Shown: positions 42,401 to 53,085 of the stretch, one piece after another
How positions within the stretch are numbered: position 1 is the first letter of the stretch
Layout: every line of letters starts with the position of its first letter
Assembly: GCF_000150955.2 (NCBI RefSeq)
Contig: NC_011671.1
Span: 682,001-746,000 of the forward strand
Direction: 5' to 3'
From: Phaeodactylum tricornutum CCAP 1055/1
Lineage: Eukaryota > Bacillariophyta > Bacillariophyceae > Surirellales > Neidiaceae
DNA: 64,000 nucleotides
Position numbers and translations under genes: made by a program
Notes under the pieces: model-generated
What the model saw: the letters and a program-made list of their open reading frames with translations, nothing else
Told to the model about the DNA's origin: nothing
Databases searched by the model: none

Positions 42401-43456
42401 TGGCATGGGTGCCGATAACATCGGAATCAAAAAGCTTGGTAGGACAGGAATGTATGCATGCGACCAACGCATAGGAAAGAGTAGAGACAAAAAGATCTCA
42501 CAGGCCGTAGTAAGAATCGAAATCTGGGTTGAAGTGATTAACACTTGCCTTTCCAGCACAAGGCAATGCCAGCCCAGAATAATATTGTCTATATCCAGGC
42601 ACTCGAAAAGATTCGAGAACGGCAGCGATACCCAAGCGATCGGCAGGTTGTGTGGAGGCGACCACATACGAATAACGGACTCCATGATTGTGGTTTGCAC
42701 CTCAAAGGATCCCGGCGGTGGGGCAGGGATCTCAGCGCAAAAGTTAGCAATGTAACGCTCAACGGGGAGAGCCATTTCTCCGCTTTTTGTCAGCCGATTC
42801 AACTGCGTCAAAAATTCACGAAAGGCTACCAAATATGGATAGGTAGATAAAATGACGAGGCATTTAGGTAAATGAACTTCGCGCTCCACTTCAATTCCGT
42901 CAGATTCTTCCATTATGAGACTGGAGGGTTCCCACAGCGTCAAACACGTGCCGTACATCTGTTTGCCGGAACCGCCGGTTGCCACGAAGTAGTGGACCTG
43001 AAGAAATATAGCAAGCAAAACGAAAGAAAGAGTGTGAAACGCTCCGCTTCATATGGAAACTCCAAAAAGCTAAGTACTTGGACATACCTTGGGCATATAG
43101 GGATTGGTTCGGAGCTGAACTCCTCCAGTCGGGTGACAAAAGAGGGTCAGATTGTCATGTAGAGGGTTGTCCACGTGATCTTTGACAGGGTAGCGCGCTG
43201 TTATCAGCGGCTTGAATTTATACGCAGCAAACTCGTCTTCTTCATCGAACGAATTCGAATCCGTTTGCTGTTCTGAGAGTGAGGCATCAACTTCCGATTG
43301 GGCACCGTTCTCGTTGTCTGTAGACAGCGCAGCGCTACTGACAACAACAAAGTACTCGACCAAGCGCCTCCCGCTGTCAGTCTGCTTCTCAATCGCCAGT
43401 TTAGCCGTCTTTTTCAATCCAGCTGTAGCGGATGAGCGTTCCTCCTTCTCAACCAT
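39440..43456 (-). CDS. DENN-domain protein with PPR repeats and zinc ribbon (2 exons)
   Basis: Exons 43456-43088 and 42997-39440 encode 1,308 residues; the 90-bp intron is phase 0 and joins YMPK to VHYFVATGG. Residues 1-450 form a DENN module: the upstream part (RLVEYFVVVSSAAL, FCHPTGGVQLRTNP), the core (PLPFSNLFECLDIDNII-type block, then LSLLFPMRWSHAYIPVLP and CVLIDLDKNTVTLG), and the downstream part. After an acidic linker, two pentatricopeptide-like repeats occur near residue 990 (DPEAYQSLIDACGRVGDTKR). A C-x2-C...C-x2-C zinc ribbon (CPRC and CPNC) lies near 1170-1200. DENN with PPR is the DENND4/Crag architecture, whose members activate Rab GTPases of exocytic traffic. The Rab partner is unknown here. 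Confidence 0.85.
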
Positions 43457-44599
43457 TCTTCCGTTTTTATAAAGAAACGTGGGTAAAGACTTCTACGAGG
43501 AAACGCCAACAGAACGAACAAGACCCCCACAAATTTCTTTCAGTTAACGAAACGCAGAGAACCCTGCTTTACAGATATTCAGACCTATCTCTTCACAACA
43601 CGATATGCGACACAGATCGTGGTGGTGCTTCCGCTCCGTTTTCGAAATAAAATACGAAAACAAACAAGGTGACGGCCAACTAGTAATGTAAAGTAAGCTT
43701 CAAGTAGCGCTACCCAACGGAAGCAAGGACGATCTTGCGCACGCCTCAAAATTCAGCCTTTCCCTACCGACAAAACTGTCGATAACAATAAAGCCTACTC
43801 GGTTGGATTGAAAAATAGAATACGGAATCAGGAAGGGGTCAGAATTGAACTATCGTGAGATACATTTTTTACTGGATAGTACTATTTCCCATAGATGCAA
43901 GTTCGGAGTGAATGGAACCGCAACGATTGGATAAACAATATGTCTCACTGTAGATGGTCTACTTTGAAACTCCCTCTATTCTACACCGACGGTAAATCTA
44001 ATCTGAACTATTAGTGACGTCCAGATTGCATCATGTTTCTTTCTCACTATCAGCATGAAAATTAAATGCTTTACATAAACGATTCTCATTCGTTGGACCC
44101 CTTTGATAGTTTTAAAATAGTGAAAACAAATACAGAGACCAGGATTTTGTTTTCAATACTCGTTTGTTTGAAAAAAATGCTATTCGTCTCTTGTTGCGAG
44201 GCGCGAGCGAACGATGATCCGCATATAAGTTGCCTGTGAATTAATTGGTGAACGTGTTCGCGACGACACACGTTGGTGTCATATTGAATTCACTCTCTAA
44301 CGAAAAACCCGGATGCTGACGTTGAACAAACCAATAAGAACACGAAGCGTCACCAAAGGCTGTCGAAGCGCAGCTGCCACATGCCTCATTTTTCTCGACA
44401 GAAGATACCTATCACATCCCTGATCGCCGAATCCAGGAAGGAGAACGAACTGGATGTCAACAATCAGGATTGCTATCAAGTCAGGTATAAATTGCTGGAG
44501 TTTATGATCCGAAGCCGTTTCTATAAAATTTCTCGAACGCTTTATCTTGGACCCGAACTCATCCTTCCGCCTTAATCCCTCAGCTTTTCACCCGAGGGT
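43457..44599. other. Intergenic region between divergent genes
   Basis: 1.1 kb, AT-rich, short frames only; no repeat or RNA gene recognised. Confidence 0.5.
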
Positions 44600-45217
44600 A
44601 TGAAAAACGTTCTCTTGACCACTTCTCTTCTTTGGCAGTCTGTCTCAGCCTTTGTTCCATCCTTAAAGCCTTTCTTTGGAACCTTGCAAGCTGTGCCTTT
44701 GTGCATTGCGCCCCTTCACCTGAGCGCCATAACGCATGAGCCCTCTTTAAAGGATCAGAATCCTTTGCCACCACTGACTCCGAGCGAATTTGTGGAATAT
44801 ATGTTAATGTCTTTGCGCTCTGGCAAGGGTTATCAAATGCTCTTGGACTTTTCCACACATGGTTGGCGCTCCAAGATATATGATGCGGTCGGTGCTCCAG
44901 CTTCGGCTGATGAGCGTTCTGTCCGCTCGGCATTGAAGGTGGCCATGACTAAGCCCCATAATCAATTTGCAATTCTTGTTGAAGGGGAGGACTTCGAAAT
45001 ATCATTCCCCAGCGATCCAGTAGATTACGACGACGGGACGTGTTGGGTGGAGTGTCGCCTTCGGGCATCCGATGATGAGCTTTTGGTTGCCATGGGCTGT
45101 CAATTACAGCAACGACAAACGGATGGCGCTTGGCTGATTTCCTCTATTGACTGGCAAGATTTTCGCGAGCCGTTTTATCCTGGAGTCGGTCGGGAAGAGT
45201 GGACGCGACTGTTTTAA
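44600..45217 (+). CDS. Plastid-targeted hypothetical protein
   Basis: 205 residues. The start MKNVLLTTSLLWQSVSAFVP is a signal peptide ending in a plastid motif (SAFVP). The mature part, from about residue 50, is soluble: PPLTPSEFVEYMLMSLR, a region with WRSKIYDAVG, and a C-terminal part that looks like a small alpha/beta barrel or cystatin-like fold (TCWVECRLRASDDELLVAMG, then DGAWLISSIDWQDF). There are no catalytic motifs and no membrane span. I do not recognise a named family. Targeting to the plastid is well supported; function is unknown. Confidence 0.75.
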   Translation: MKNVLLTTSLLWQSVSAFVPSLKPFFGTLQAVPLCIAPLHLSAITHEPSLKDQNPLPPLTPSEFVEYMLMSLRSGKGYQMLLDFSTHGWRSKIYDAVGAPASADERSVRSALKVAMTKPHNQFAILVEGEDFEISFPSDPVDYDDGTCWVECRLRASDDELLVAMGCQLQQRQTDGAWLISSIDWQDFREPFYPGVGREEWTRLF

Positions 45218-46110
45218 AGTCGGTAAAGGATGTAGATATGCTTTATGCATTCACTGCCGTATACTACATCATTCATTGCGTTTGTATTGCAATACAGCAA
45301 TAGAATATCTGCTATCGATTTTTTGCGTCGGTATAAGCTGCTTGTAGCCTTTATGTAAAACATTTTCTTTAGCTCCTGTGAGGTGACCAGTTACAATTCA
45401 CCGCGTCGAATCGCTTCATCCTGCTTCTTTCTTTGCATTGACACATTCTCATAGCTGTGTTAGCTGAACAAATAGCTTTCGCAGGCGAGGGCAACCATAT
45501 TTTCAAGGTGGGTCAGATTTTGCTTGGCCAGGCTTCTAACAGTAAGACAAAATATGTCAGATCACAGGTCGCTGACTGTCAATTTCACATGGCAGGCAAG
45601 AATAATCCTCTTCACTGTCAAGTCAGTAAACAAAACGAAGGTAGACGAGCATGTGGAAATTGCTTACATAAGTGTAAAAGTGACTCGTTTTTTTGCTCTT
45701 TTCTACAGTAATAACAAAGCCATCGTCTTCATGTCAGTTTGTCGCTTTCGACTCGCTCATTTCTCGACGGTATATCAATGATGTCACAGTCAGTTCCAAA
45801 TATTCTTTTCAGATTGTCAATATTAATTATACTCTTGTTTCGAAGCCCGTCTTCACGTCTAATCAGAAAATAGGGCAGGAATACATAAACGATATGTTGA
45901 CTCTAGTAAAGTACTGTACTGGTTTATCAGAGGGTCACATAGGCTGGTCACAGTCATCATTTTAACCAGACGGTCAGTAGTCTCGATACACTTTGAGCCA
46001 ACAAACAGAAAAGTTGGTTGGGCCATGTGGCAATCCCCTATGCTTCAGCGTGTGTTCTTTGGCCAGCTTTCGAGACAATAAGCAACCCTTGCATCAGTGA
46101 TGCCTAAAAC
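45218..46110. other. Intergenic region, no supported gene
   Basis: About 900 bp. Overlapping frames at 45457-45965 have no domain features and low-complexity composition. Confidence 0.45.
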
Positions 46111-47376
46111 ATGGTGAAAATATCTGTAATTCTCGTCCGGGCTGGTGAGGATGTCAATGAAGTAGCTCCGGCTCAGGAGGCTCCGAGGAAAGATCTTCCT
46201 AGGATGCAGCAGCTCTACCAACCTTCACTTGGGATGTTGGAAAATATTTCCAGTAAGATAGACCCAGAGCTTACCGTAGAAGGCTTTCGGCAAGCTGAGG
46301 GGGCGTTCAGAGCCATTGCGAAAGTGTTTGATACCACTAATGATATACGGAAATTTGGATACTTTTCTGCACCTTTCAAGCGCTGTGTGTCGTCGGCGAT
46401 GATGATCTCGGTAGCGGGGTTCGAGCCAAAAGAATGGTCCAATTGGGGCTTGACAACGCCCGAGACGGCAGGAGCACCTACAGGTATTCCAATTGTAGTC
46501 ATGGACGGGTTGGCCGATTGTAACGAGCAAGTGACGCAGCTTGGAGGCCTCGAGCCAACATTGAAAGCTGGTTTGCTTCTCTGCGCGGCCCAGTCCTGGA
46601 ACAAAGCCTACAAGAAGGACCCAATCATGGGCGAGATCCAAAAATGGAAGAATATAACAAAAGAAAGAATCCAGATATGGCAAGATGAACCTTTACAAGC
46701 ATGTGAAGCAAGTCAAAGATTTGTCGCTGATACGCAATACCTTCGATTCGAGGATGTTGACGACCCATACTCTCTGAAGCCAATGAGTCTCAAAATCAAC
46801 ATTCCAACAGACCCAATCCAGCCAAAACAATATATGCAGCCCCCTAGACAGGGCATGTTCGATACAAAAAAGAAAGATGATCCTCCGCCTGTCGGGCAGG
46901 CAACCTTGGATCTAGCTGTACAAACTGGACGAAAAGCCGGCTGCGATACTTTGATCTTCGTTGTCACATCCGAAATGATTCGTGACTTATGCGAACGTTG
47001 CGGTCAAGAAGTCTCTTTACCGATGGCTGGAGATATTGCGTCCTTTGTGGCTAAACCTAAGAGTGATTGCGTTTCTTGGAAATTTCACGCTCTAACGCAG
47101 TCGAATTCTTTCTTGACTAGTTCCATCCCACGTTTTTCCGGTCCAATCGAGCCCTCCGTTGAAATGCCCCCGGATTTCGCCACGGCTATGGAAGCGGTTG
47201 GCGAAGAGCAGTGGGGCAACTTTCCTCCACCTCCCCCAGAAAATATTTCGAAGAACTACCCGAAGGATATTCCTGCCTTTGGGCAATGTCTTGAGCTCCC
47301 AGCACCGAAGGCTAAATGGTCGTACCAGCATCAACAGAAAAAACACCGTGAGAAAGCGCCAGAAACGGAAAAGTAG
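46111..47376 (+). CDS. Histidine-phosphatase-fold pseudoenzyme
   Basis: 421 residues, intronless. The fold is that of the histidine phosphatase (phosphoglycerate mutase-like) superfamily, closest in plan to the UBASH3/Sts type. The landmarks are in order: ISVILVRAGED at residues 4-14 in place of the catalytic R-H-G-E, LTVEGFRQAEGA, FSAPFKRCVSSAMMI in place of S-P-x-x-R-x-x-x-T-A, the MDGLADCNEQ loop, and LIFVVTSEMIRDLCERC in place of V-T/S-H-G-x-x-I. Both catalytic histidines are gone (H to A, and H to S/E), while the binding arginines near them remain. A Pro-rich insertion (near residues 230-265) and a basic tail (HQQKKHREK) are extra. Probably a non-catalytic phospho-ligand binder or scaffold. 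Confidence 0.75.
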   Translation: MVKISVILVRAGEDVNEVAPAQEAPRKDLPRMQQLYQPSLGMLENISSKIDPELTVEGFRQAEGAFRAIAKVFDTTNDIRKFGYFSAPFKRCVSSAMMISVAGFEPKEWSNWGLTTPETAGAPTGIPIVVMDGLADCNEQVTQLGGLEPTLKAGLLLCAAQSWNKAYKKDPIMGEIQKWKNITKERIQIWQDEPLQACEASQRFVADTQYLRFEDVDDPYSLKPMSLKINIPTDPIQPKQYMQPPRQGMFDTKKKDDPPPVGQATLDLAVQTGRKAGCDTLIFVVTSEMIRDLCERCGQEVSLPMAGDIASFVAKPKSDCVSWKFHALTQSNSFLTSSIPRFSGPIEPSVEMPPDFATAMEAVGEEQWGNFPPPPPENISKNYPKDIPAFGQCLELPAPKAKWSYQHQQKKHREKAPETEK

Positions 47377-47680
47377 GTAAAATACCAAGACTACATAAAA
47401 TAGTCAGTAGCTGCTTTCTAGAGCGTGTGATGCTTACATTATGTTGGCGCTCTATGCAGACACCTTTTAACCAAGCCGCTCGTTGGTCTCACGTGACCTA
47501 ATTCTCCGTGACTGATAGAAACACTACCAAGTTCTGTTCGTAGTCCTCAGAATCAACTGCATCTCGAGCCCTTGCCGGTGAAGACTCAGTTCACAAAGCG
47601 ATTAGAAATCCTTTCACCGTAACAGCAAGTGCTGATGAGAGTCGATTTGGGTATTTGCGAATGATGCGAAGTTTGAAACC
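47377..47680. other. Short intergenic region
   Basis: 304 bp upstream of the lipase gene; nothing recognised. Confidence 0.4.
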
Positions 47681-49447
47681 ATGTCTCCTTTCAATGCACA
47701 GGTTTTCCAACGCTTCAAATCATTTTCCGTAAATCGAAGAGTACTGTCGTCAACACTTATTGCAGCTTTTTTCCTGACTATAACGTCCTTCCAGCATTCG
47801 GATGAGAACGCGCTCCTAGAGGGTACAGAGAAGGAAAAATCAGAGGGCAAGCATTCAAAAAAAGATGACTCCATTTATGACATGACAGTAGATTTGACTG
47901 AAAAAGCTGAAGACGCGTGGAAAAGAATTCTGACGGACGATTCAACTTCTTCCACATCAAAATCGGTCCATGACGCCGATCAAAAAAAAACTGTGGCCCT
48001 ACGGCCAGCTGCAGTAGGCAATAAGCTTATGGCGATGTTCGAAGCAGCTGAAAATTCAATTGGATTCACTGAAGAAACAAAAAGCGGCCCTGAGAAGCAG
48101 CATAAGGAAAAGCCATCGTTCTCGGCCATGGCAAAGGACTTTTTAGGTCTCATTGCAGGAGGTGACAGCAAACAAGACTATCTGAAAGATATCGTAGAGA
48201 AAGCTAGGCAACCATCGGACGAAGGCGAAGTTGTCGACACACACTCGTTTCAATCTCTCTTCCGAATGCTGGATAATTACAAGGATCACATAGAAAGCGT
48301 TGCCGAGAAGTACATGGGCTCCCTCGATTTTTCCCACCTTTCACCTAGTGCTTTGTTCTACTACTTGGAGGGCCAGGATGAAGTTAAAAATCCAAGCTGG
48401 AAGCGCCGGATGCACCGCTTCTATCCCGGAATTAACATCAAAGAGGTTGAGGACCTGAACAACATCCTGAGCTTAGCGTATCTCTCATACGCAGACAGTG
48501 TTGAAGATATTCGTGAAGGTCTTCACAGGCAACAGGAACCCTACGAGCTTGTATACGCGGAGGTTCGAAGCGAGCCAGGAAAGCCCGCCAATTTTGTGGC
48601 GGTCAAGCGAGATCAATCCTCCTTTAATCCCTTTTTGGAAGTCTTGATTGTTATCCGTGGGACAAAATCAGTTGCAGATGCCTTGACAGGCCTACTTTGC
48701 GACGAGGTAGAGTACAGAGGTGGTAAAGCGCATTCGTTCATTTTGGGTAGCGGCCAGCATATAGCTGATACCCATACAGGTCTTTTGGAGGAGCTTCTTG
48801 AGAAATCCGGTAAGTTCAACATCAAGCTAACGTTGACTGGGCACTCTCTAGGAGCTGGTGCAGCAGCTATCGCAGGGATGGAACTCAGAGATCATCCCAA
48901 GTTCGATGTGAATGTGATTGGCTTTGGTTGCCCGGCTTTACTCAGCAAGAAATTGGCTGAACAAGCTTCCTACATTTTGACGGTTATAAACGATTGCGAT
49001 ATAGTACCTCGCCTGAGTGGCATCCATTTGGCCAACTTGCTATTGGATATTATGGAGTTTGACTGGGTACCCTTTGCAAAACGTGATATAGATCATGCGA
49101 TTGAAGAGTTGGCACGCCGCCAGCCAGTCTTATTTACCAAAGACGTCACTCAGCATATCCGTGGTGTGGTGGAGCCACTGCTGGACGATCTTCCGATCGA
49201 GCAGAACCCGGTCGAACGGATTAAGCCGGAGTTGTATCCTCCGGGTCGTTGCGTTCACCTGTATAGAGACGGGAGCGGTATTTCAGGGAATATCGTGCCC
49301 AATGTTTTCTTTTCCGAAATCGATGTGTCTCGCACCATGATAGAGGATCACCTTTATCACAGTGGTTACGAGAAGGTGTTCCTTGAGCTTATGCGCTCCC
49401 ACAAAGACGACCATCACTTCCGTTTTGATTCCACAAAGAGTGAATAA
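47681..49447 (+). CDS. Class 3 lipase (lipase A of an inverted pair)
   Basis: 588 residues. The N-terminus (STLIAAFFLTITSF) is a signal anchor or signal peptide. A charged region of about 200 residues leads to the alpha/beta-hydrolase core: LEVLIVIRGTKSVADALTG, then the nucleophile elbow LTGHSLGAGAAAIAGMEL with the serine near residue 388, FGCPALLSKKLAEQ, and the catalytic aspartate in VINDCDIVPRLSG. The last region contains the candidate histidine in EDHLYHSGYEKVF. This is the class 3 (diacylglycerol lipase-like) family, which cleaves acyl chains from glycerolipids. It is a clear paralogue of the gene at 54850-56580 on the other strand. Cell location is probably secretory or membrane. Confidence 0.9.
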   Translation: MSPFNAQVFQRFKSFSVNRRVLSSTLIAAFFLTITSFQHSDENALLEGTEKEKSEGKHSKKDDSIYDMTVDLTEKAEDAWKRILTDDSTSSTSKSVHDADQKKTVALRPAAVGNKLMAMFEAAENSIGFTEETKSGPEKQHKEKPSFSAMAKDFLGLIAGGDSKQDYLKDIVEKARQPSDEGEVVDTHSFQSLFRMLDNYKDHIESVAEKYMGSLDFSHLSPSALFYYLEGQDEVKNPSWKRRMHRFYPGINIKEVEDLNNILSLAYLSYADSVEDIREGLHRQQEPYELVYAEVRSEPGKPANFVAVKRDQSSFNPFLEVLIVIRGTKSVADALTGLLCDEVEYRGGKAHSFILGSGQHIADTHTGLLEELLEKSGKFNIKLTLTGHSLGAGAAAIAGMELRDHPKFDVNVIGFGCPALLSKKLAEQASYILTVINDCDIVPRLSGIHLANLLLDIMEFDWVPFAKRDIDHAIEELARRQPVLFTKDVTQHIRGVVEPLLDDLPIEQNPVERIKPELYPPGRCVHLYRDGSGISGNIVPNVFFSEIDVSRTMIEDHLYHSGYEKVFLELMRSHKDDHHFRFDSTKSE

Positions 49448-49461
49448 GTTTATGTGCAATT

Positions 49462-50616
49462 TCATTTCTTACATTCCCAGGTTCTTTTGAACACCAAGCT
49501 CGCACGCGGAGTGGTGTCGGTTTTGTCGTCCGCCTTTTTCACTGTATGCTGAAACTGTGACTGGCACTCTCCAAACATGTACGTCAAATCTCCGTGCATG
49601 ACAACAAAATTGTGTGGCTGCAAAGTAGAAGAGGACATGGCACGGAACGCAAATCGCCGCGATGCCCCCACACTAACTACCGCGGTGTCGTAGTCCCATA
49701 GAGTCCCTTGGTCTGGATCGATATGGTACCGCATCCCACTACAGCCATCCGTATAGAGATTTAAAAGACATCCATTGTAGTACTGATTTGTACGAGCTTG
49801 CACGACATCGCGCACTTGAACAACTAGTGGTGACCAGTCGCTCCGAGGCATCGCCTTGCCACTATAAGTGAATGGCGCCACGCCAGTATCTCCTTCCCAA
49901 GCGGTTTGTCGGCGTTCTGAAACTACTTTGTTCGAAGTCGTGCGAATATCATCTACCCTGAAATGTACCTGTGAAGTCAGTCGATCTACGGAAAGGCTTT
50001 CCAATCCAGCAAGACAACCAGGTATGATGGCGAATGGCAAATTGAGATCGGCATAGGCCTGATCGAGCGCGGTGGGTGAGGGTGCCGATGACTGAAGTGT
50101 AAGAACATCAAAAGCCCACTTGACACCGGAAGTGTGGTGTGGTTCTAGTTGCGAGACAATATCCGATGAATCGTTCCAAAAATTAAAAAGCCGTTCGTAA
50201 GTGGAGTTTGGTGAGTATGGAGAAATGCGCGAAAAAGTAGAACAAGCTTTCGTTGCTTCGACAATAGATTCACAATTTGATGACGGGTCGGAATCGAGGA
50301 GACTCTCGATGATGGCATTCAGAGTCTTCGTTGATGATTCATCCGCCACGAAAGCTCGGTCTTGGTTATCCAAAGAAATCACAAGCTTAGAAAGACGAAC
50401 GAGAACGAGGCTCGCTAGGCTGCCGTCGGGATCGATACTCCGCGAGACACGTGCACCGACCCGGTCGAGCAAGTCGGTCGGAGTGAGACACCTTTGCAGC
50501 TCGGCAAGGAGCTGCGACCGCGTGGCTGTCGGGGAAAACCCATCGGCCGGCGTAACCCCTAACAAAGCACTGGCCGCAAAAACCAGTCCTGATCGCAAGT
50601 AAAGAAGTTTTCCCAT
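49462..50616 (-). CDS. AlkB-like 2-oxoglutarate/iron dioxygenase
   Basis: 384 residues from the ATG at 50616. That start gives a signal-like segment (GLVFAASALLGVTPADGFSP) with a possible plastid motif DGF; the frame is open further upstream to 50838, but that stretch lacks features. The C-terminal half is a double-stranded beta-helix dioxygenase: LNLYTDGCSGMRYHIDPD supplies H-x-D (near residue 297), FQHTVKK the distal histidine (near 357), and PRASLVFKR the 2-oxoglutarate-binding arginine. These match the AlkB family, which demethylates nucleic acid bases or, in some members, proteins or lipids. The N-terminal half has no recognised domain. The substrate is open; organelle targeting is tentative. 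It converges with lipase A, with only 14 bp between stops. Confidence 0.82.
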   Translation of the reverse strand: MGKLLYLRSGLVFAASALLGVTPADGFSPTATRSQLLAELQRCLTPTDLLDRVGARVSRSIDPDGSLASLVLVRLSKLVISLDNQDRAFVADESSTKTLNAIIESLLDSDPSSNCESIVEATKACSTFSRISPYSPNSTYERLFNFWNDSSDIVSQLEPHHTSGVKWAFDVLTLQSSAPSPTALDQAYADLNLPFAIIPGCLAGLESLSVDRLTSQVHFRVDDIRTTSNKVVSERRQTAWEGDTGVAPFTYSGKAMPRSDWSPLVVQVRDVVQARTNQYYNGCLLNLYTDGCSGMRYHIDPDQGTLWDYDTAVVSVGASRRFAFRAMSSSTLQPHNFVVMHGDLTYMFGECQSQFQHTVKKADDKTDTTPRASLVFKRTWECKK

Positions 50617-51388
50617 GGTCGGTCTAGTCTCTGTTTTGGGCGTAAGGTCGAGAATCAAGCGTAGATTGTACTCTATAAAACCTTGGAATCTGGAATGTAA
50701 CTTAACGCGATGTAGTGAACTTGTTGCATCGGTCGTTTCGGATTCCCCGTCTGTCTGCTTCCACTTATGTTGGAGGGGTTGGAGGAGGGCAAAGTCAGTT
50801 GTTACTAACCGTAAGGTCGAACGAAGCACAGCCACCATGAGTGACTTTGACGATCATTTGCATATTTTTACGAGAAAATCCACTAACTGTAAAGGGGATG
50901 GGAAAAGGTGAAAAACTCCCTAAAGGGGACAGAACGTGCTCAGTTAATGTAAGTAACATCATTTGGCGCTCGTATATTATTAAGTATTCAAACTATTTAG
51001 ACTAAACGCCAAAAATTTGTGCCGGATGCCAACAGTTGCCGAAAGCTACCGGAAGCAGCTAACAGAAAACAATGCAGCTGAGCAAATGAATAGTGTCATT
51101 CAAGATATACGGCATCAGCCAATCCTTGATCTACTTGTTGGTCTCTCCAGATGGAGAATTGGAAAAAGTTTCGAGCGCAGGGAGATGTCCAAGAAATGGA
51201 TTGAATTGGGGTGTACATCAAAAGCATGGAATTTGCCATGCAACGTCCTAGTTTTGTTACTATGGCAATGCAATATGCTCAGAACAAAGCAAAAGTGTAT
51301 ACATGTAGCTTTTAATAAATCTACATCCTTTACTACAACATTTTTTTTCGAATTCCGGTGCCCAAAGCTAAAAAACTTTTTAAGCCTC
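50617..51388. other. Intergenic region
   Basis: 770 bp upstream of the AlkB-like gene; short frames only. Confidence 0.4.
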
Positions 51389-52245
51389 TGCATTTGTATC
51401 CATCTTCAGTTTTCGGAGCAAACCAGATGCCACTGTCAACAACGTTGTCATCTCTACCGTCCCTAGCACAATGCCTGGGGTATCAACAAAATTATTCTCG
51501 GCTTTTGCGACGACTTTCGGCGCAATCCTTACAAACTGTCTTGATGGCACGGGTGCAATGACATGCGGTTCGCCGTACAACCGATTCTGTGTGCTTTGCG
51601 CATCCCACATCCGTGGATTGTCCGCATGCTAATACAGCAGCAATATGGTCAAGCGCAAACACCGCTCCGAATCTGGCGTTGGGCCTCCAAGGTTGTCAGC
51701 AAGTCCCAAATTGCCACCATCAAATCATCCTCCGCTCAACCCAAAGCCTCGATTCCCCACAGTGGATACTCGGAATGAACCCATCCCAGTTTTACTTTAG
51801 CCACAGCCATTTTGACGGCAGTGGATTTGGCAACATCAGTAACGCCAGTGTCAGCTTTCTCAAGGACCACAACGAGCAAGACTTGGTGGACCAGAACTCT
51901 CTCGAAATGGCCGTCTTCCGCCGATTCTGATTGGCGGCCAACACTTCCGGGGCGGGACAAATGGAAGAGGAAGCCGCTCGGCATCGGGAACAGATTCTGA
52001 CCTTTCGCCAGCAACGCAACATTTCTCCGACGACCGCCACAACGTTGTCTGATGAATGACTGCAAGGTACATTGATTGTTTGGCACCCCCCATGGTTGCA
52101 CTCTTTCCGACGACGACGAGTACAATTGCGTCAATGTGCTGACTACACCACCAACGGCATCAAGACCAGGGACAGGTACAAGACCAAGAAGGATGACAAC
52201 AATGACACCAACAAGACTCCACCTCCATCCAAATCCTAGTCAAAT
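51389..52245 (+). pseudogene. Possible decayed coding region of unknown family
   Basis: Protein-like sequence appears in several plus-strand frames one after another: a Val/Thr-rich stretch with cysteines from about 51400 (VNNVVISTVPSTMPG, then CGSPYNRFCVLC), a Ser/Pro-rich part near 51680, FGNISNASVSFLKDHNEQDL near 51830, and a Lys/Asp/Asn-rich end near 52160 (NGIKTRDRYKTKKDDNNDTN). No frame stays open throughout; several stops and frame changes separate the pieces. It could be a dead secreted-protein gene or chance composition. The minus strand has frames here too. Confidence 0.3.
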
Positions 52246-53085
52246 TGTTTGTCGCCCTTTGACAAGGACTCGGTGACGCAAGAACCAGCAGAAACGCCCT
52301 GCGATGAAAACGCTTCCGTTACGACTCCGTCGACGGTCCAGGACCAACCAATCCAAAGTAGCTACCGTTGCAGCCTTCCAGATCATTGTCTGAAGTTCCC
52401 AAAGAGGTTTCTACCAAAACAAACGTGTTTCCTTTGCGGTGGCAGGTGGGTGAGATCTCTCATTGGAGACCCTGCAATAAATATCTTGCAGGAAAACGTC
52501 GGCATCCGGCACAAATTCATGGCGTTTGGTTTGAATATATGGAATACTTAATGATATACAAGCGCCAAATAATGCTACTTAGAAAATTGATCTGTGGTTT
52601 GACAGAGAACACATGCCATTGTCGTTCGCTTTGTTACAAAACACAAATTTATTTTGACTGACTGTGAATCCGTAGCGATATCGCCATTGACTCGTATATG
52701 AAATTTATCTTATTTCGATACCGGTTTCCATAGACCATTTTTATGCTGGAACGGTTTTTACAACATTTATTGCCCGCCTTTTTTCAAACTTCATCTTCGC
52801 AGTCAAACATTGGGAAGTGTGTGAACTGTAACATATTAAAGCTACTATTTTCGTGGGGGGACAGAGGCCGCACGTTGTCTTTGGGACAGACGTACGATCG
52901 ACATTCTGTAAAGACAAACCCAACAGTAAGTAGCGCAAAGTACCGCATGAATTCAAAGAAAAACAAACAGAAGCCCAACAAAATTGTGTTCGCAACTCAT
53001 CGCTCTCACTATAATCAAACGTGCGCTGTCCGAATGCAACGACTTCTTCAATTCGAGCTCGTCCATTTCTGGGGCTACTCTCACG
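52246..53085. other. Intergenic region upstream of the DMT transporter
   Basis: About 840 bp, AT-rich; no supported gene. Confidence 0.4.

Noticed and set aside
52984-53085. Upstream extension of the DMT transporter
   Set aside because: Begins at GTG; the ATG at 53086 gives the natural start.
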